A stretch of 64,000 nt of DNA from Actinernus sp. WN-2022 (GCA_030867875.1 JAOWCC010001368.1:7487714-7551713); one strand, 5' to 3'; numbered from the stretch's first letter, positions 11,776 through 24,524 are shown. Numbers and translations: made by a program. Notes: a model not told the origin generated them from the letters alone.

Positions 11776-12132
11776 ATTCGAAGCTTGCAAAACCCTAAAG
11801 GTGGTTTAGGATCAGTTGGCAGTTATTAGCGGAGTTCAGCTAAGTTTCTGTGGATTCTAATGAGAAAGAAAAAGTAGTCATTAAAGATCCATAGCGAGGC
11901 GTCAAGTGTGTCTTTAAATCAGTGTATTAAAATTCGAAGGCAGTCATACGTGAAAAAGCAATTTCCACTTGACTCACGCCTCATAATATTATGTAAATAC
12001 TCAAGGATGTGGAGTGTTTCTTAGGTGATGTAGTTTTATTTTCAGGTTGATCCGAGAGAACATAGAAAATCTAACAACCTATTATTACTGACGTGAAAGA
12101 GTTGTTTCACGAATCTCGAGAAACCAAGTCCT

Positions 12133-12698
12133 ATTTTCAGAGTTCTGAAAAAAAGACTTCGAAAGTTATCTTCTGTAACCATTTGGCTTACGTATATCAT
12201 ATATGACCTATAGTGATTTGTTTTACACGATAAAAAGAAAAATCTCATAGTTTGTTCAGTACAATATACTGCATCGTATACGTATGCATGTACCTCATAT
12301 ACATTTAATAAACATTATTATATTTTCAGAGTTCTGAAAAAAGACTTCGAAAGTTATCTTCTGTAACCATTTGGCTTACGTATATCATATATGACCTATA
12401 GTGATTTGTTTTACACGATAAAAAGAAAAATCTCATAGTTTGTTCAGTACAATATACTGCATCGTATACGTATGCATGTACCTCATATACATTTAATAAA
12501 CATTATTATATTTTCAGAGTTCTGAAAAAAGACTTCGAAAGTTATCTTCTGTAACCATTTGGCTTAAGTATATCATATATGACCTATAGTGATTTGTTTT
12601 ACACGATAAAAAGAAAAATCTCATTGTTTGTTCAGTACAATATACTGCATCGTATACGTATGCATGTACCTCATATACATTTAATAAACATTATTATA
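12133..12698 (+). repeat. 188/189-bp tandem satellite, 3 copies
   Basis: The phrase attttcagagttctgaaa recurs at 12133, 12322 and 12510. Units are almost identical, including gtatacgtatgcatgtacct and aataaacattattata. A diverged relative may lie near 13930-14040. Confidence 0.95.
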
Positions 12699-12974
12699 TA
12701 GCAAAGCAATTCCGCAAGCTATGATTGGTCGCGGTCCATAACTTCTCATACGGACCTTTCGCCCACTTCCGGTCTCAAAGAAAACGAAGAAGCCAAATAA
12801 TAAACATCTTTAATGGTCCGCACGCTTCGCGCTTGGGCCAGAAAACAAAAAGAGGAAAAAAACTCCGTCCATACCATACGGTACGGACCTCGCACGTGGT
12901 TAGTATAAGAGGTATTTATACACCTATTTCACAAAGGATTGTCATTATAACTGGCGACAGCTATGCGGAATGGA

Positions 12975-13141
12975 ATTCACTCTTTTCACCTGGTGGCCAT
13001 CTTGGATTCAAAGCGAGGCAATCCTTTGTTTTTGCCAGGTCAGCCTCGTAGTGAGGGATAGTCAAAATGAGGCTCACCTGGCAAAAACAAAGGATTGCCT
13101 CGCTTTGAATCCAAGATGGCCACCAGGTGAAAAGAGTGAAT
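12975..13141. mobile_element. Foldback MITE, 167 bp, family F
   Basis: Almost pure hairpin: arms of about 75 bp starting ATTCACTCTTTTCACCTGG with ggccatcttggattc and tttgtttttgccaggt inside. A second copy lies at 18623-18793. Confidence 0.9.
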
Positions 13142-13319
13142 ACAGTGCAATTCGAAAATCCATTCGAAAGAAACCATTATATTATTCTTAAAGCCTTTGA
13201 TATTGATTCCAAAAACAAACGAAGTCACCAAACTTTTAGCAACAACCAGAATCCAATTCGGTCTGGGTCGCTCGTCATTCGTCGCTTGTTCGGCACAACC
13301 TTTTTGAAACAGCAGTAAA

Positions 13320-14207
13320 TCCTGCCAAGCCGTATATCAAACAATTGTTGTCGTTCAGAGTAATATTTGGGCCTGACTAGATGCTAGTGAGGCATACGCT
13401 CATCCTTTTCGAATTTCGCTATCGATTTTTTTAATCGCATTTCCTGTAGCCTACGTTGTATCCGCCTCTCTTCTGACGGCTCGCTACACTTCCTGAACGT
13501 GTTCTAGTATTCGAAGATCCGTCCTGCTTTCCAAATATGGAATATATTAACCATATATGGAATATCACAGAGAGCTCATGAATAGGAACGACACTTTTCT
13601 CAATAATTTGTTTGATATGTGAGTGTTGTCGGGGAAAATATATACTTTAACTTACAAATGATACTGAAAATACCTGCAGTATGTAAAAGAAAAGAAAAAG
13701 AAAATAATGCCAAAAACAGACTTACAATAATGGGAAGTTTCAATTGCCGTTCACAGCATCCATTATAATTTAAGTGTGTATTTTCGCAATAGTTTACACA
13801 AAGGTAAATTTTTTTGTCTCCTTTCAACACGATCCTTCAAATTACATTCTAGTCGATTATTATAGATGCGAGTTTGATGAGTGTCCTGTTCTCAGACGTG
13901 TATTTTTTGAACTAGAAAACTAACTCTTTGTTCAGTCCATGTTTGAATTATATTTCTGTATATCTCCTCTGTAACCGTTTTACTTAAATATATCATATAG
14001 CTCCTATATAGCATTTTTTTAAATGACACTAAAAAGATTATAATATTATAATATTTCGAATAGTACGTAGAACTTGAGGATCGAATTTAGTTGTCGACTT
14101 AAATATATATCCGATTATAGCGAAACAGGTGCACAATTCAACAATTAGAATAACATTAATTCCACTCAAACTCAATAATGTTTATTGTATGGCTAGTTAA
14201 CTTCGTA
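13320..14207. other. Intergenic, AT-rich; weak satellite relic only
   Basis: No gene seen. tctgtaaccgttttacttaaatatatcatat at about 13968 resembles the 189-bp satellite at low identity. Confidence 0.5.
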
Positions 14208-14475
14208 AGCTATGATTGGTGAGTTTGTTGTCCATAACGTCCCGTACGGACCTGTATATATCACTGGTCAGTTTGTGGTCTATAACGTCCCGTACGGACC
14301 TATATATAACTAGTACTATGATCGCGATTGGTTAGTTTGTGGTCAATAACGTCCCGTACGGACCTGTATCTATCACTGTGATTGGTTAGTTTGTGCTCCA
14401 TAACGTCCCGTACGGACCTGTATATATCACTGTAATTGGTTAGTTTTCAGTCCATAAGTTCCGGTAGGGACCGCA
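14208..14475 (+). repeat. About 60-bp tandem repeat, 5 copies, with CCCGTACGGACC core
   Basis: Each unit has gattggttagtttg, ccataacgtcccgtacgg and acctgtatatatcact. Lengths vary by a few bases. The cgtccgtac/ggtccgtac motif recurs near 12740, 12880, 52030 and 53410. Confidence 0.9.
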
Positions 14476-16923
14476 AAATTGAGCACATCTGGTTTTGAAT
14501 AACCTCCCATGCTTGGTCATTTTTTCCCCCTTTTTATGGCGCGCCCGCTAACCGAAATATATAGAGTACAATAAATAACATCGTAAAGCTGTCTGATCAG
14601 CTAAAGATTTATAAGTCTTCATGCATGGAATCTACTCTGTGTCCAATTTATTTCGACTGTTATACACTGATTACTATGAATGTTTCTCAATGCCGGAGTT
14701 TGGCTCAGAAATAATTAGAATTCATGATTCGTTAGGGCTTTTGATGAACCACACTATAGCTACATGTAGTTGTTCCCAGGGCACAGCTTGCAGCTAAAGC
14801 ACGCGGCTCCTCTAACATGGTTCAATCCATGGTAACCTGAAATCTAATTTGCGTTCTCATATTTCACTTGTTTCTTCTTCGTAAGTTAGTTCTCCTTTTT
14901 CGTCTTGAAACTGAATACAATTAATTCAGATATTAATTTCATGTTATGCAATGACTTGCCTTTGCCTTTACGACAGCGCAAAATACGATATTAAGAATAA
15001 GAGGTGTTTCACTGATCTTAAATCAACTTTAATTCAGATATATAATTTAAGAGAAACCATCAATTAATTTGTCAAAAGAAGTTAAAATCTTATTCGTTGT
15101 TGCGTGCTACTTTAATTAGATCAACTTTGCAATGGCAGAGTCAAAGGATTAGAGACTGAAAAAACAACTAATGTTGTCATATCTCTTTTAAAATGTCTTT
15201 CTTTAAAATACTAAATGTGTAGCTTTGATGTCTCTAAACGAGAAACGGTGTTTTCAAATAAATTGGCTTTTAATAGGAATACAATTTAAATTGAATAGAC
15301 CTAGGGGATTTAACTTTATAGCATTATTGCTTGATAGAATGTACTTAGGGTAAGAGTGTGCATGTGGGGTTATTTGTTTTATAAAAGAAACAATATTTTC
15401 TTAATTAACTTAGAGCAAAATCTATAAGTTTTGTATCTTTTTCAACGGACGAGTAACATAAAATAGAATTCTTATTTATTACCTGCCACACATCTTGTAG
15501 CCAACCCCTATGGTTTTCAACCTTTTGTTCCTTGAACTTTTACCAAATACGTGGTGTAAGTTCCAATAAGGGGAGCCTTTGACACAATCTTGGTCATAGT
15601 CCTCGAATGTCTTCTTTCTTTAAGGCCTGCGATCCAGATTTTCTTGGCATATTAATCTTGTTGTTTACTTTTTAGATATGGAATTTAAACTTGTAAATGT
15701 TAGTCTCAGTCTCACGGCTGGGATCATCGATATATCAATGGAGTCATTTCACAACAACCACCGGCCGACCTGTCGGCATATTTTCAAAACTTTTTTTTTT
15801 ACTTCTTTGAGGGCTTAAATAAACTAAAGAACACTTTATATACTCACAGTACATACGTCACGATAAAATACACAACTACGGCCATCCTTTCTTGAATAAA
15901 AATATGTTTTACGGTGATTAATCGCAATGGTTAAAGGCGAAACAATTCGTGTGTTTTTTTTGGCCAAAAAAATTGTTTCACCAAATTCGATGTTTTGGTT
16001 GGTGAGATATGGTACCTAAATCAATATAAACTATCCGAAGTCCATTCAAAATTAAAACCATTTGAATAGAATTAATATCTGGCTTCAAAGAAATAGTTGT
16101 TAAGCTTTTTTCACAAGTCGTGATAGTGAAAAAACCAGCAAACATTCGGGATTGTCCTAATTTTACACGCGCTTTTATCTAATTAACCTTTCACAAAAAA
16201 AGATGACCGCGTTTTTTTGCCGATTTTACTTACCTGTTGGGTTTTCCTTTTGATCGTCATTCTCAGCTATGTTTGAGGGATATTTCTTCCCTCTCAGTTC
16301 CAAGAAAAGCCTCTATCCGCTTTCCACGCTTCTTCAATCACATATAGGCTGTTTGGAAGGTTTACAAGAGCACATCTTAGCAGGGAATCTTTGTTCGAAC
16401 AAATCCTTGTCACCCGGTCTCTTTAGTGATTACGTCAGGAATAACGGCGAGTCCTAAAGAACGAGCGAAACCCTGGGACGAGAAGATTACAGCCTCGTCT
16501 AGGTGTCTTGCAATAACATTATGGTAGTGATATGAGGCACCCTGTGGAGTTATAAACATTTCGTGTACCGCTAGCTATGAATCTCAGCCAATATTCGTTG
16601 GAATACCCCATTCCCCCGTTTCAAAGTTGAGCCAAAAACCAATATCCCAGCTCGTTTGAGAAAACTTGCATGAAAAAACCTCTCAATATTGAATGCTATT
16701 AAATATTCCGTTTGTTAATGCGGTTCCCGGGAACTAGCAGACCACAGAGAAAAGAGGTTATAAAGATTTCGTTCATCAGGAGTCCTCGCGATACTCGTGA
16801 TCTGTCAGTTTGCATTTTGGTTGTAAATTATTTTCGCATCTCATCGGTTAACCGCTGTATTTTTTTAAAACAAGGCCCGTACTATAAAAGAATGCTCCCT
16901 TGCTGAGCTCGCCCTTTGGGATT
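14476..16923. other. Intergenic, nothing recognised
   Basis: AT-rich sequence of about 2.4 kb with no supported ORF, tRNA or inverted-repeat element. Confidence 0.5.
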
Positions 16924-17301
16924 CAAAATTTGAACAGTAACGAAAGTAATCAAGCTTTCAGTTTTCAAAATTTGAACAGTAACGAAAGTAATCAAGCTTT
17001 CAGTTTTCAAAATTTGAACAGTAACGAAAGTAATCGAGCTTTCAGTTTTCAAAATTTGAACAGTAACGAAAGTAATCAAGCTTTCAGTTTTCAAAATTTG
17101 AACAGTAACGAAAGTAATCGAGCTTTCAGTTTTCAAAATTTGAACAGTAACGAAAGTAATCAAGCTTTCAGTTTTCAAAATTTGAACAGTAACGAAAGTA
17201 ATCAAGCTTTCAGTTTTCAAAATTTGAACAGTAACGAAAGTAATCAAGCTTTCAGTTTTCAAAATTTGAACAGTAACGAAAGTAAGCAAGCTTTCAGTTT
17301 T
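16924..17301 (+). repeat. 42-bp minisatellite, exactly 9 units
   Basis: The unit starts caaaatttgaacagtaacga. Differences are limited to single changes (atcaagc to atcgagc, and aagcaagc in the last unit). As 42 is a multiple of 3, both strands stay open (NLNSNESNQAFSFQ on plus, TFVTVQILKTESLI on minus). No start context, splice site or homology supports a gene. Confidence 0.96.
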
Positions 17302-18317
17302 CTCCTGTTATAATATTAAATTGCTGAGACTAAAACAAAAATAATCCAACAAAAAAATGAATCTGGTTGTCACTAATGTGTTAGAATCGTTTACAAACAC
17401 TTCAGTTCCTTTTTTGACATTAATCAAACATTCAATTGTTCGATGATAACAAGTGTCAGAGATCACTCAAGCAAGGAGTGTTCACTTCACAAACGGTCCA
17501 AATGGGCTGAGTGACAACTGAAGGTGTGAGCGTGCCAGGCAGAGACCCTTTTATATATAGTGCGTGCGAGTCCTAGTTTTAAAATGTTTGGCGCACTAAT
17601 CTCCATGACAGAATCCCTTCCCCGAAAATCGCGTTTCGATAAATTAAAAACAGTTTGTATGGTAAACACAATGAAACGACTCCAATGCAGGTTTCATTAG
17701 TATTTTTGGGAGAATTTTTTATATAGGTATGAAAAGGAGTATTAACAAATTATCGTATGCCACACTATGAGAGGGAAATCGCTGGGAAATAAATACTAAT
17801 TAAGTAACAGTCCGTAACAATTCTATTGTTCAGATGCAATTTGCTTTCCCCAATTTAGTATTTTCTGTTTTTCATACTGACAACTCATAAACCCTTAAAT
17901 GATAAATCTCTGAAATTAAATCCACTAAAAATACATTTTAAAGGTACATTTATTTTGTGTGAAAACATTTCGTCCAACCAGAAGAGTGCAAAACAATAAC
18001 CAAGAAAACGTTCAATTTAAAAATGTTCCCCATATTGAAAGTTCGTCATATTAATAGTTATGAGTGTTTTCACTAGATGCAATTCAAATCTGTTTACAAA
18101 ATGAGAAAAAAAAAATTCTTCTTCAAGTTTAGATAGATTTTAATATCTAAGCCAATGAGGTGGAAGATTGAAACAATACCACAATTAGCACCTTTTTACA
18201 TACATGCATAACATATGCCTACCTCTTGCGCGGACCATTACTTAATATGCGATAATTAGTATGTGATAAGTGGTATAAGCATACTACAGTTGAACAAGGC
18301 TCAGGGTTGTGAGTCAT
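17302..18317. other. Intergenic, nothing recognised
   Basis: AT-rich; no supported gene or repeat. Confidence 0.5.
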
Positions 18318-18420
18318 TAGCCTCCTCCGCAAGCATCTCTAGTATCGAATACCGCCGCCGAAAAACAAATATGAAATTGGGTTAGCTGTGGCTCTTCACC
18401 TGCCACAGGAATCCCACAAT

Positions 18421-18960
18421 AATAATAATATTGCTTTATTTATCGGGGGTAACACTTAATATCATACAGATAATATACACGTGGCCCTCAACATAAAGAA
18501 AATAAATAAATAGATAATTAATAACAGTAACAACTAAGCACTTATAACGACAGTTTCAAATTACAATAATCATTGGAAGCAGTGAGGTTAACCTGCATAG
18601 TATGAGTTCAACTAGAATGATAATTCACTCTTTTCACCTGGCGGCCATCTTGGATTCCGTCAAAGCGAGGCAATCATTTGTTTTTGCCAGGTGAGCCTCG
18701 TTTTGACTATCCCTCACTGCGAGGCTAACCTGGCAAAAACAAAGGATTACCTCGCTTTGAATCCAAGATGACCACCAGGTGAAAAGAGTGAATGAATCTC
18801 TTGAGACTGCTTGTTTTAGTTTAGTTGGTAGTTTGTTCCATAGCGAAGCAGCGCTAAAACTGAAAGTTTTCTTGCCAAATATTTGCTTAACCTTTGGTAG
18901 CATAAAGTTGTGGGCAACGTTCCTTGTGTTAAGCTAGTGTGTGTCTTTCAGCAATTTGAA
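18421..18960 (-). pseudogene. LINE 3' fragment, split by a foldback MITE
   Basis: On the minus strand: NFMLPKVKQIFGKKTFSFSA then ASLWNKLPTKLKQAVSRDSF, the RT-distal motif of CR1/L2-like LINEs. A 3' UTR ends in AATAATAATATTG. It is interrupted after the DSF codons by the 171-bp hairpin. Confidence 0.75.
18623..18793. mobile_element. Foldback MITE, family F, second copy
   Basis: Same ATTCACTCTTTTCACCTGG arms and core as 12975-13141, inserted in the LINE fragment. Confidence 0.9.
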
Positions 18961-19198
18961 TTAATTTCGGACGTATTCAGTCGTTTTACCATTAAGGGTC
19001 TCATACAACAGCATTAGTTTGAGGCGTTTTACTCGTTCAGGAAAAGGAATTATGTTCAAGTCATTAAAAAGCGTCGAAGAAGGGGTACCCATGGGCATCT
19101 AAAATTATTTCAGCAGGCGGACCGTAACTTTCCAATTCGAGTTCGAACTTGAAATGCCTGCGGAGGAGGCTAGTGAATCATGTCAGTTCAATGACCCG

Positions 19199-19445
19199 AT
19201 AAAGCGCAAATTACCCACAGCCAGCCAATCATAGGAGCGAGTAATCGCAAGTAACTCATAAATGGCTTCCCTGTGAGCCAATGACAAATCAAAGCAAAAC
19301 CAAAACCAATTTGCGTTTGGTTTTACTTTGGATTCTGATTGGTTGGTTTACTTTCTCAGCCAATAGGAGAGCTTAGTAAACGCAAAACCAAAACACTTCC
19401 GACACTCAATTGAAATCCGCTCTATGAGAACTCAAACACAATGCT
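19199..19445 (+). repeat. Dispersed CCAATCA/AACCAAAAC-rich repeat
   Basis: Nearly identical to 51282-51480 (agccaatcataggag, tttgcgtttggttttac, caataggagagcttagtaaa) and related in inverted orientation to 49868-50160. Multiple CCAAT boxes; possibly a MITE with decayed ends. Confidence 0.75.
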
Positions 19446-20549
19446 TTCTCTCACTACCTGTTTGATAATGCGAACCATCTCATCATTATGGGACCTGACT
19501 TTCTTCCAATCATATTCCATCTGCGCATGTTAGTGACGTACGTCCGTGCCGAAATAATTAACTATTAACAACAATGCTTTAAACCACAATTCATTCTATG
19601 ACATTCTTTTCATAAATATAGTTCGTTATGAAGCAAAAAAATGTTTGAATGGTTCATTATCATTTTGATTAGAGAATGGCTCATCAATCAAATGCAACAA
19701 AAGACAACATCGCCATTGCCATTCAACAAAAACAATAATTTGTGAAGCTAGAAATGTTTTGATTAAAGAAATTTAGATGCCTGCTCCTACAAATTCTGCA
19801 GTAAACGTTTAAAAGTAACAATTTCATTTATTTCCGGGTTAAACGATATATTTAAAAAGATAAATTGGTGTACCAATGTCCACTCGTATTATATGGGATT
19901 GTCATCGCTCGTGGCCGTTAAGCATTACACGCGATCAGATAAATCCCATATCACACTCGTGGACATTGATTTACCCTTACTTGTCACCTATCTCAGCGTG
20001 ATTTCTCGCGTTTCTCCGGTCACCCGAGCATTTAGATAGCGAAAGCATACTCGGTATGCCTTTGCCATCATACATGTCGAAGCGTGTCTTTCAATTCAAG
20101 GCACGAGACTGGGAGTCAAATAATTTTGTTTTTGCGAAGACATAAATTTCTATCCAGTTACAATAAAAACACAAGGAATTGAAATCAGTTTAACTTGAAT
20201 TTCAATACATTTTCTTTTGCCAGTGAACAATAATTGTCTGTGACTATGAGGAGGAACAGGTATTTAATATTGTAATGATATAAGTTTGAGATCTTTGCAC
20301 TATTTCCGCATGGAACTTGTGTTTGCTCTGTCGGTTGGTTTGTGGAATGCCGACAAATAAAACGTGCAACAAAATATATAGACAGTATAATATAGTGAAT
20401 AGAAATTGTGAAATGAATACAATGCAAGAACAAATCATGAGATAAATTATTAATATATTAAATTAGTTAGCCTAGGCTTGCACAGATAAATCACTTAATT
20501 ATAGTTATACTCTTTATCTCTTTTACATTCATCATCAACTTGATCTTAC
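19446..20549. other. Intergenic; one short inverted repeat
   Basis: At 19873-19965 the phrase aatgtccactcgt...atatgggat is mirrored as atcccatat...actcgtggacatt. Otherwise nothing recognised. Confidence 0.55.
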
Positions 20550-20928
20550 CCCCGGGGGGGGGGACTCCCCATAAAAATAGACGGGGGTGCTCGACCTATC
20601 TTTTAGGGGTTAAAATTGTTAGCAGTGCTATCTCTTAGGGGTCTTCCAAAGGTCTGCTATCTTTTAGGGGTCTCCGAGACCCAAAATTTTTGTGGCCGAG
20701 AAAAAATAGCGTTGGATCCTCGAGCATGAGACCCCACAAGTTGAATCGGTATTTACGGCTTCGATATAGAATTTTATCCATCCGAATATTAAAGACGAGG
20801 TTATGGAGTGCTATCTTTTAGGGGTAAAATTTTTGTGAGCCACGCCCATATTGCTATCTTTTAGGGGTGAATTTCATTTCTCACGTCGAGCACCCCCGTC
20901 TATTTTTATGGGAGTCCCCCCCCCGGGA
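20550..20928. mobile_element. MITE with CCCGGGGGGGGGACTCCC ends and TTTTAGGGGT internal repeats
   Basis: Arms of about 43 bp (cccataaaaatagacggggg, tgctcga) are mirrored at the right end. The body carries about six copies of gctatcttttaggggt, five on the same strand. Confidence 0.85.
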
Positions 20929-21439
20929 TCTTACCGTTCTGAAATTGATATCCATCCAAGACCATACGCAAGGCTTGCTGCAGGGATAAAAGCCGCATAT
21001 TAAATTTCTCTCCCAAAATTTATGGTGCGGCTTATAGAAATTAATTAACTGAAGCTGGTGTAGTTCTCAGAAATGTCGATAAGAACAATACCATTATATG
21101 GAACATCTGGTTATACCAACATCTGTGGCTCTAATTAACTTTTGGACGACTGTTGACCGGCTACCAAATGGCGGCAACGCACAGCGGAGTCATGGTTTTT
21201 CGCCACACATTAACACCTACTTGAGGGACCGGCTAGGTGTGATTATTTTGCCTTGATAGTAGGAAAGATTAACGAATATTCCAGCTATCGGCCTTGTTTC
21301 TCATTTACGGTCACTTACAGTCACTACGGTGATGAAGGCCATGGTTTGAGACGTTTGAGAGAGTTTGTCAGTTTTTCCACAGGTATTTCTAAACTATTTC
21401 TTTATCGATACCTGATCAGGAGCTGATCTAGAGGTTAGC
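20929..21439. other. Intergenic, nothing recognised
   Basis: No ORF, repeat or inverted ends supported. Confidence 0.5.
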
Positions 21440-21945
21440 ATATACGGGTTGTTGATGTTGTTGTTATTATTATTATCATCATCACAATAATAATGCATGA
21501 ATTTATATAGCGCTTAAATTATGTAAAATATTCAAAAGCGCTTTACATTACGTTAAAAGAAAATAAATATTCGTATGTACATACAAACAAAGCTAAAAGT
21601 AAACGTTTAAAATGGAACTTAAAAATGTATGTTATTTAATAGAGTGCTACAAATTAAATATGATAATAATTAATAATTAACAATTAATTGGATTTTAAAA
21701 GAGTCGGTGTTTATAGTACAGAGTCTAGTAGTCAGCGGTAAAGAGTTCTGCGTGGGCAAACTCATGAAGCCAAAAGGTCCTAAAAACTATATTTGTTGTA
21801 CTCAGATCTTGCATTTTGTTCTAGGAGCCTGGAGTAGATGCCGATCATCTGACCTTAAATTAGATTATATGAGCTACCAGGCTTACTTATCAGTAGTTCC
21901 AAGATGTAATTCGACGTCATGCCGTTCAGAGCCTTAAGCACAGAG
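21440..21945 (-). pseudogene. LINE 3' fragment, decayed
   Basis: Minus-strand pieces in shifting frames: LKALNGMTSNYILELL, then RSDDRHLLQAPRTKCK, both LINE RT C-terminal motifs. A 3' end follows with the agcgct motif and an ATT/GTT simple tail at 21448-21480. Confidence 0.7.
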
Positions 21946-21957
21946 GTTAGACATACA

Positions 21958-21979
21958 CGGGTTGTTGTTGTTGTTGTTG

Positions 21980-22019
<40 letters not shown>

Positions 22020-22040
22020 CATCATCATCATCATCATCAT
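21958..22040. repeat. Compound GTT/ATT/ATC trinucleotide microsatellite
   Basis: Blocks of GTT, ATT and ATC follow one another; it forms the 3' tail of the minus-strand LINE at 22045-23735. Confidence 0.95.
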
Positions 22041-22044
22041 AATG

Positions 22045-23735
22045 ATTACATTATTATATTTTTATTATCATAATAATAATAATGAGAATTTCTATAGCGC
22101 TAATTCCCTATAGTCCATTAGCGCTTTACAATAGTAAACTAAATAGATAAAATCTTAAAATGACACTCCTAAATTTACAAATATTAAAAACATAAAAAAA
22201 AAATACACTATAGAAATTTGGGAATAATAAGTCCTATTATTAAAAATCCTAAAATAATAAACATTATTTATAAGCTTCCCTAAAAAGATATGTCTTGAGG
22301 TGCTTCTTAAAACTCTCCAGTGGTTGCATATAGTCTCTGATAGTGTCAGGTAAAACATTCCAAAGTCTTGGTGCATGTACAGAAAACGCCCTAAGGCCAC
22401 AACCATCTAAATTATAAGGCAAGACCTCTAGAAATTTTTTGGATACAGATCTAAGATTGCGCATTGGCACATAGGGGTGAATTTGGTCTATCAGATAGGA
22501 TGGGCATTTAATATTGTTCAGACATTTATACGTTAATAAATGGATCCTAAATCTAATTCTATGTTCGACTGGCAGTCAATGTAATTCCATTAAAATGGGC
22601 GTAATATGGTCATATTTGTGTCTCAGGCTTATTAATCTGGCTGCAGAGTTTTGGACGCTCTGACGTTTTTGGATCACCTGTTTCGGCAGACCATAGAGTA
22701 GTGAATTACAAGAGTCAATCCTTGAGGTGACGAATGCGTGTATCAAAGTTTCGGCAGATCGACTGCATCGAAACCGACTCAAGTTTCGTAAATGAAAAAA
22801 CGCTGACTTGCATATAGCATTAACTTGAGGTTCCATGGACATAAACGAGTCACAGATTACACCAATGTTTCTAGCAGTGGCAGAGGGTTCGATAAGCTCA
22901 CCGCAAATAGAGACGGAAGCAACAGGTGGTATAGAAGGGCGGTGACGGGCATTTAGAACCACGAGCTCTGTTTTCCCCCTATTCATTTTAAGCATATTCC
23001 GAGACATCTAGTAATCGATGTCACGGGTGCACGCCTCAACCTTGGCCCTTTCCAGGTCAGCTTCTGAAGAGTTGGACGAGATATGTATTTGCGTATCGTC
23101 TGCCTAGAGATGGAATCCCATGCTATGATTACGGATGATATCTGCAAGAGGCGCTGTATCAATAGAAAGAGCATGGGCCCAAGCACTGAACTCTGTGGCA
23201 GTCCGAAAGGTAGGTCATGCTGTGTTGAAACACCCCATTTACACTGACGAACTGCTTTCTGCCTGATAGGTATGAACCAAACCAATAAATCACTCCACTC
23301 CTAAAGCCAAATCTGAGGGACAGTCTACGCAACAGAATACGGTGGTCCACGGTATCGAACGCGACCGATAAGTCTAGTAGCAGAAGTATGACTGATTGCT
23401 GACTATCCAATGCTAAAATGATATCGTTATGAACTTTGACAAGAGCGGTCTCCGTACTGTGTTTTCTTTTATATGCGGATTGAAAGATTTCATTCAAATT
23501 ATTCTCATTAACATGATCATCAACTTGGCCCGCAACAGCTTTCTCAATTGCCTTAGCAGGAGCTAATGGAGGTAATGGGCTCCTGCCTTAGATGTAACTT
23601 CAGGTTAGATATAGGTCTGAAATTCCCGAACTCTTCATCGTCAAGAGAGGGCTTTTTCAGTCGGGGGTCTAAAACAGCGACCTTTAGACTGAGAGGCATA
23701 ACACAGTTAGATAAGGACAAGTTGACGGTCATCAT
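22045..23735 (-). pseudogene. 5'-truncated LINE with most of the reverse transcriptase, inactivated
   Basis: Read on the minus strand: LKKPSLDDEEFGNFRPISNL (RT start), FQSAYKRKHSTETALVKVHN, LLDLSVAFDTVDHRILLRRL (first catalytic Asp), then FGLPQSSVLGPMLF. The YADD box reads stop-ADDTQIHISSNS because TAG replaces the Tyr codon at about 23104-23106. LWNVLPDTI and FKKHLKTYLFREAYK close the ORF. Several frameshifts. Belongs to the CR1/L2/Rex-like non-LTR group by motif style. Confidence 0.88.
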
Positions 23736-24524
23736 ACAATAATTAGATTTAATGTACTCCTGGCAGACTGGTGCTATTTAATACTAGTACCGCGCGGGAA
23801 TGGTAACGAAACCTGCAAACGGAACTATTTAATTTTGTGGCGCAAAATTTATTCTCTTTCTTCGGTAACAGATTCAAAACCGCGCGGTGAAATTTCTTCA
23901 TTTTGGTAGACAACGAGTGTGTAGATGGATTCTTGAAGAAAAAATTGTTTCCAAGCGCATAAACGATTATTTCAAAGATGCACAAGTTCTGATGTATAAA
24001 ACTTCCAATTATGGCTTTTCAGAAGAATTTCACCGCGCGAATTTTGATAACTTTAATTTTTTAATCAATTAATCAATCAATCAATCAATTTATTTTGCCA
24101 TATCACAATATTTTTTTTACAGCGGTTTTATATATAGTAATAAAATGATAAATAAATAAGTAGATATTAGGTATTAAATATATTGTAATTGAATCTCAAT
24201 GTTAATAGAAAAGGAGCATTTCAAAAGACAGATAATGATTTAAAAAAGGAGACAGGGATGGCTGACTGGCCAATCACGCAAAAGAGCTTGTAATCAAATA
24301 AGTGGGTCTGGTAATAAAATAAGTGGGTTTGGTTTCCAAGGCCGCTACATTATGTTGCAAACGATATAATCAAGCAAGTTGCATGGCACCGACCCCAACA
24401 CATGCTACGACATAGCTATCGTCTAACACGCATGCTCACATCTTATAACCCGTGAAGTGGCAGCCATGTACAGCTGTTTCGTCCTTGTTAGGACTCATCA
24501 GCATGGGCTTTTATCACACGGCGG
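23736..24524. other. Intergenic; TCAA microsatellite, otherwise nothing
   Basis: A TCAA run at 24062-24090 (aatcaatcaatcaatcaatt) may be another retroelement tail. No gene seen. Confidence 0.5.

Larger units (their letters stand above)
18318..19172. mobile_element. TAGCC-ended element with 9-bp target duplication, carrying nested insertions
   Basis: Ends TAGCCTCCTCCGC ... GCGGAGGAGGCTA, flanked by GTGAGTCAT (18309-18317) and GTGAATCAT (19173-19181), a 9-bp duplication with one change. A LINE 3' end (18421-18960, minus) lies inside, itself split by foldback MITE 18623-18793. A compact relative is at 60519-60694. Confidence 0.82.
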
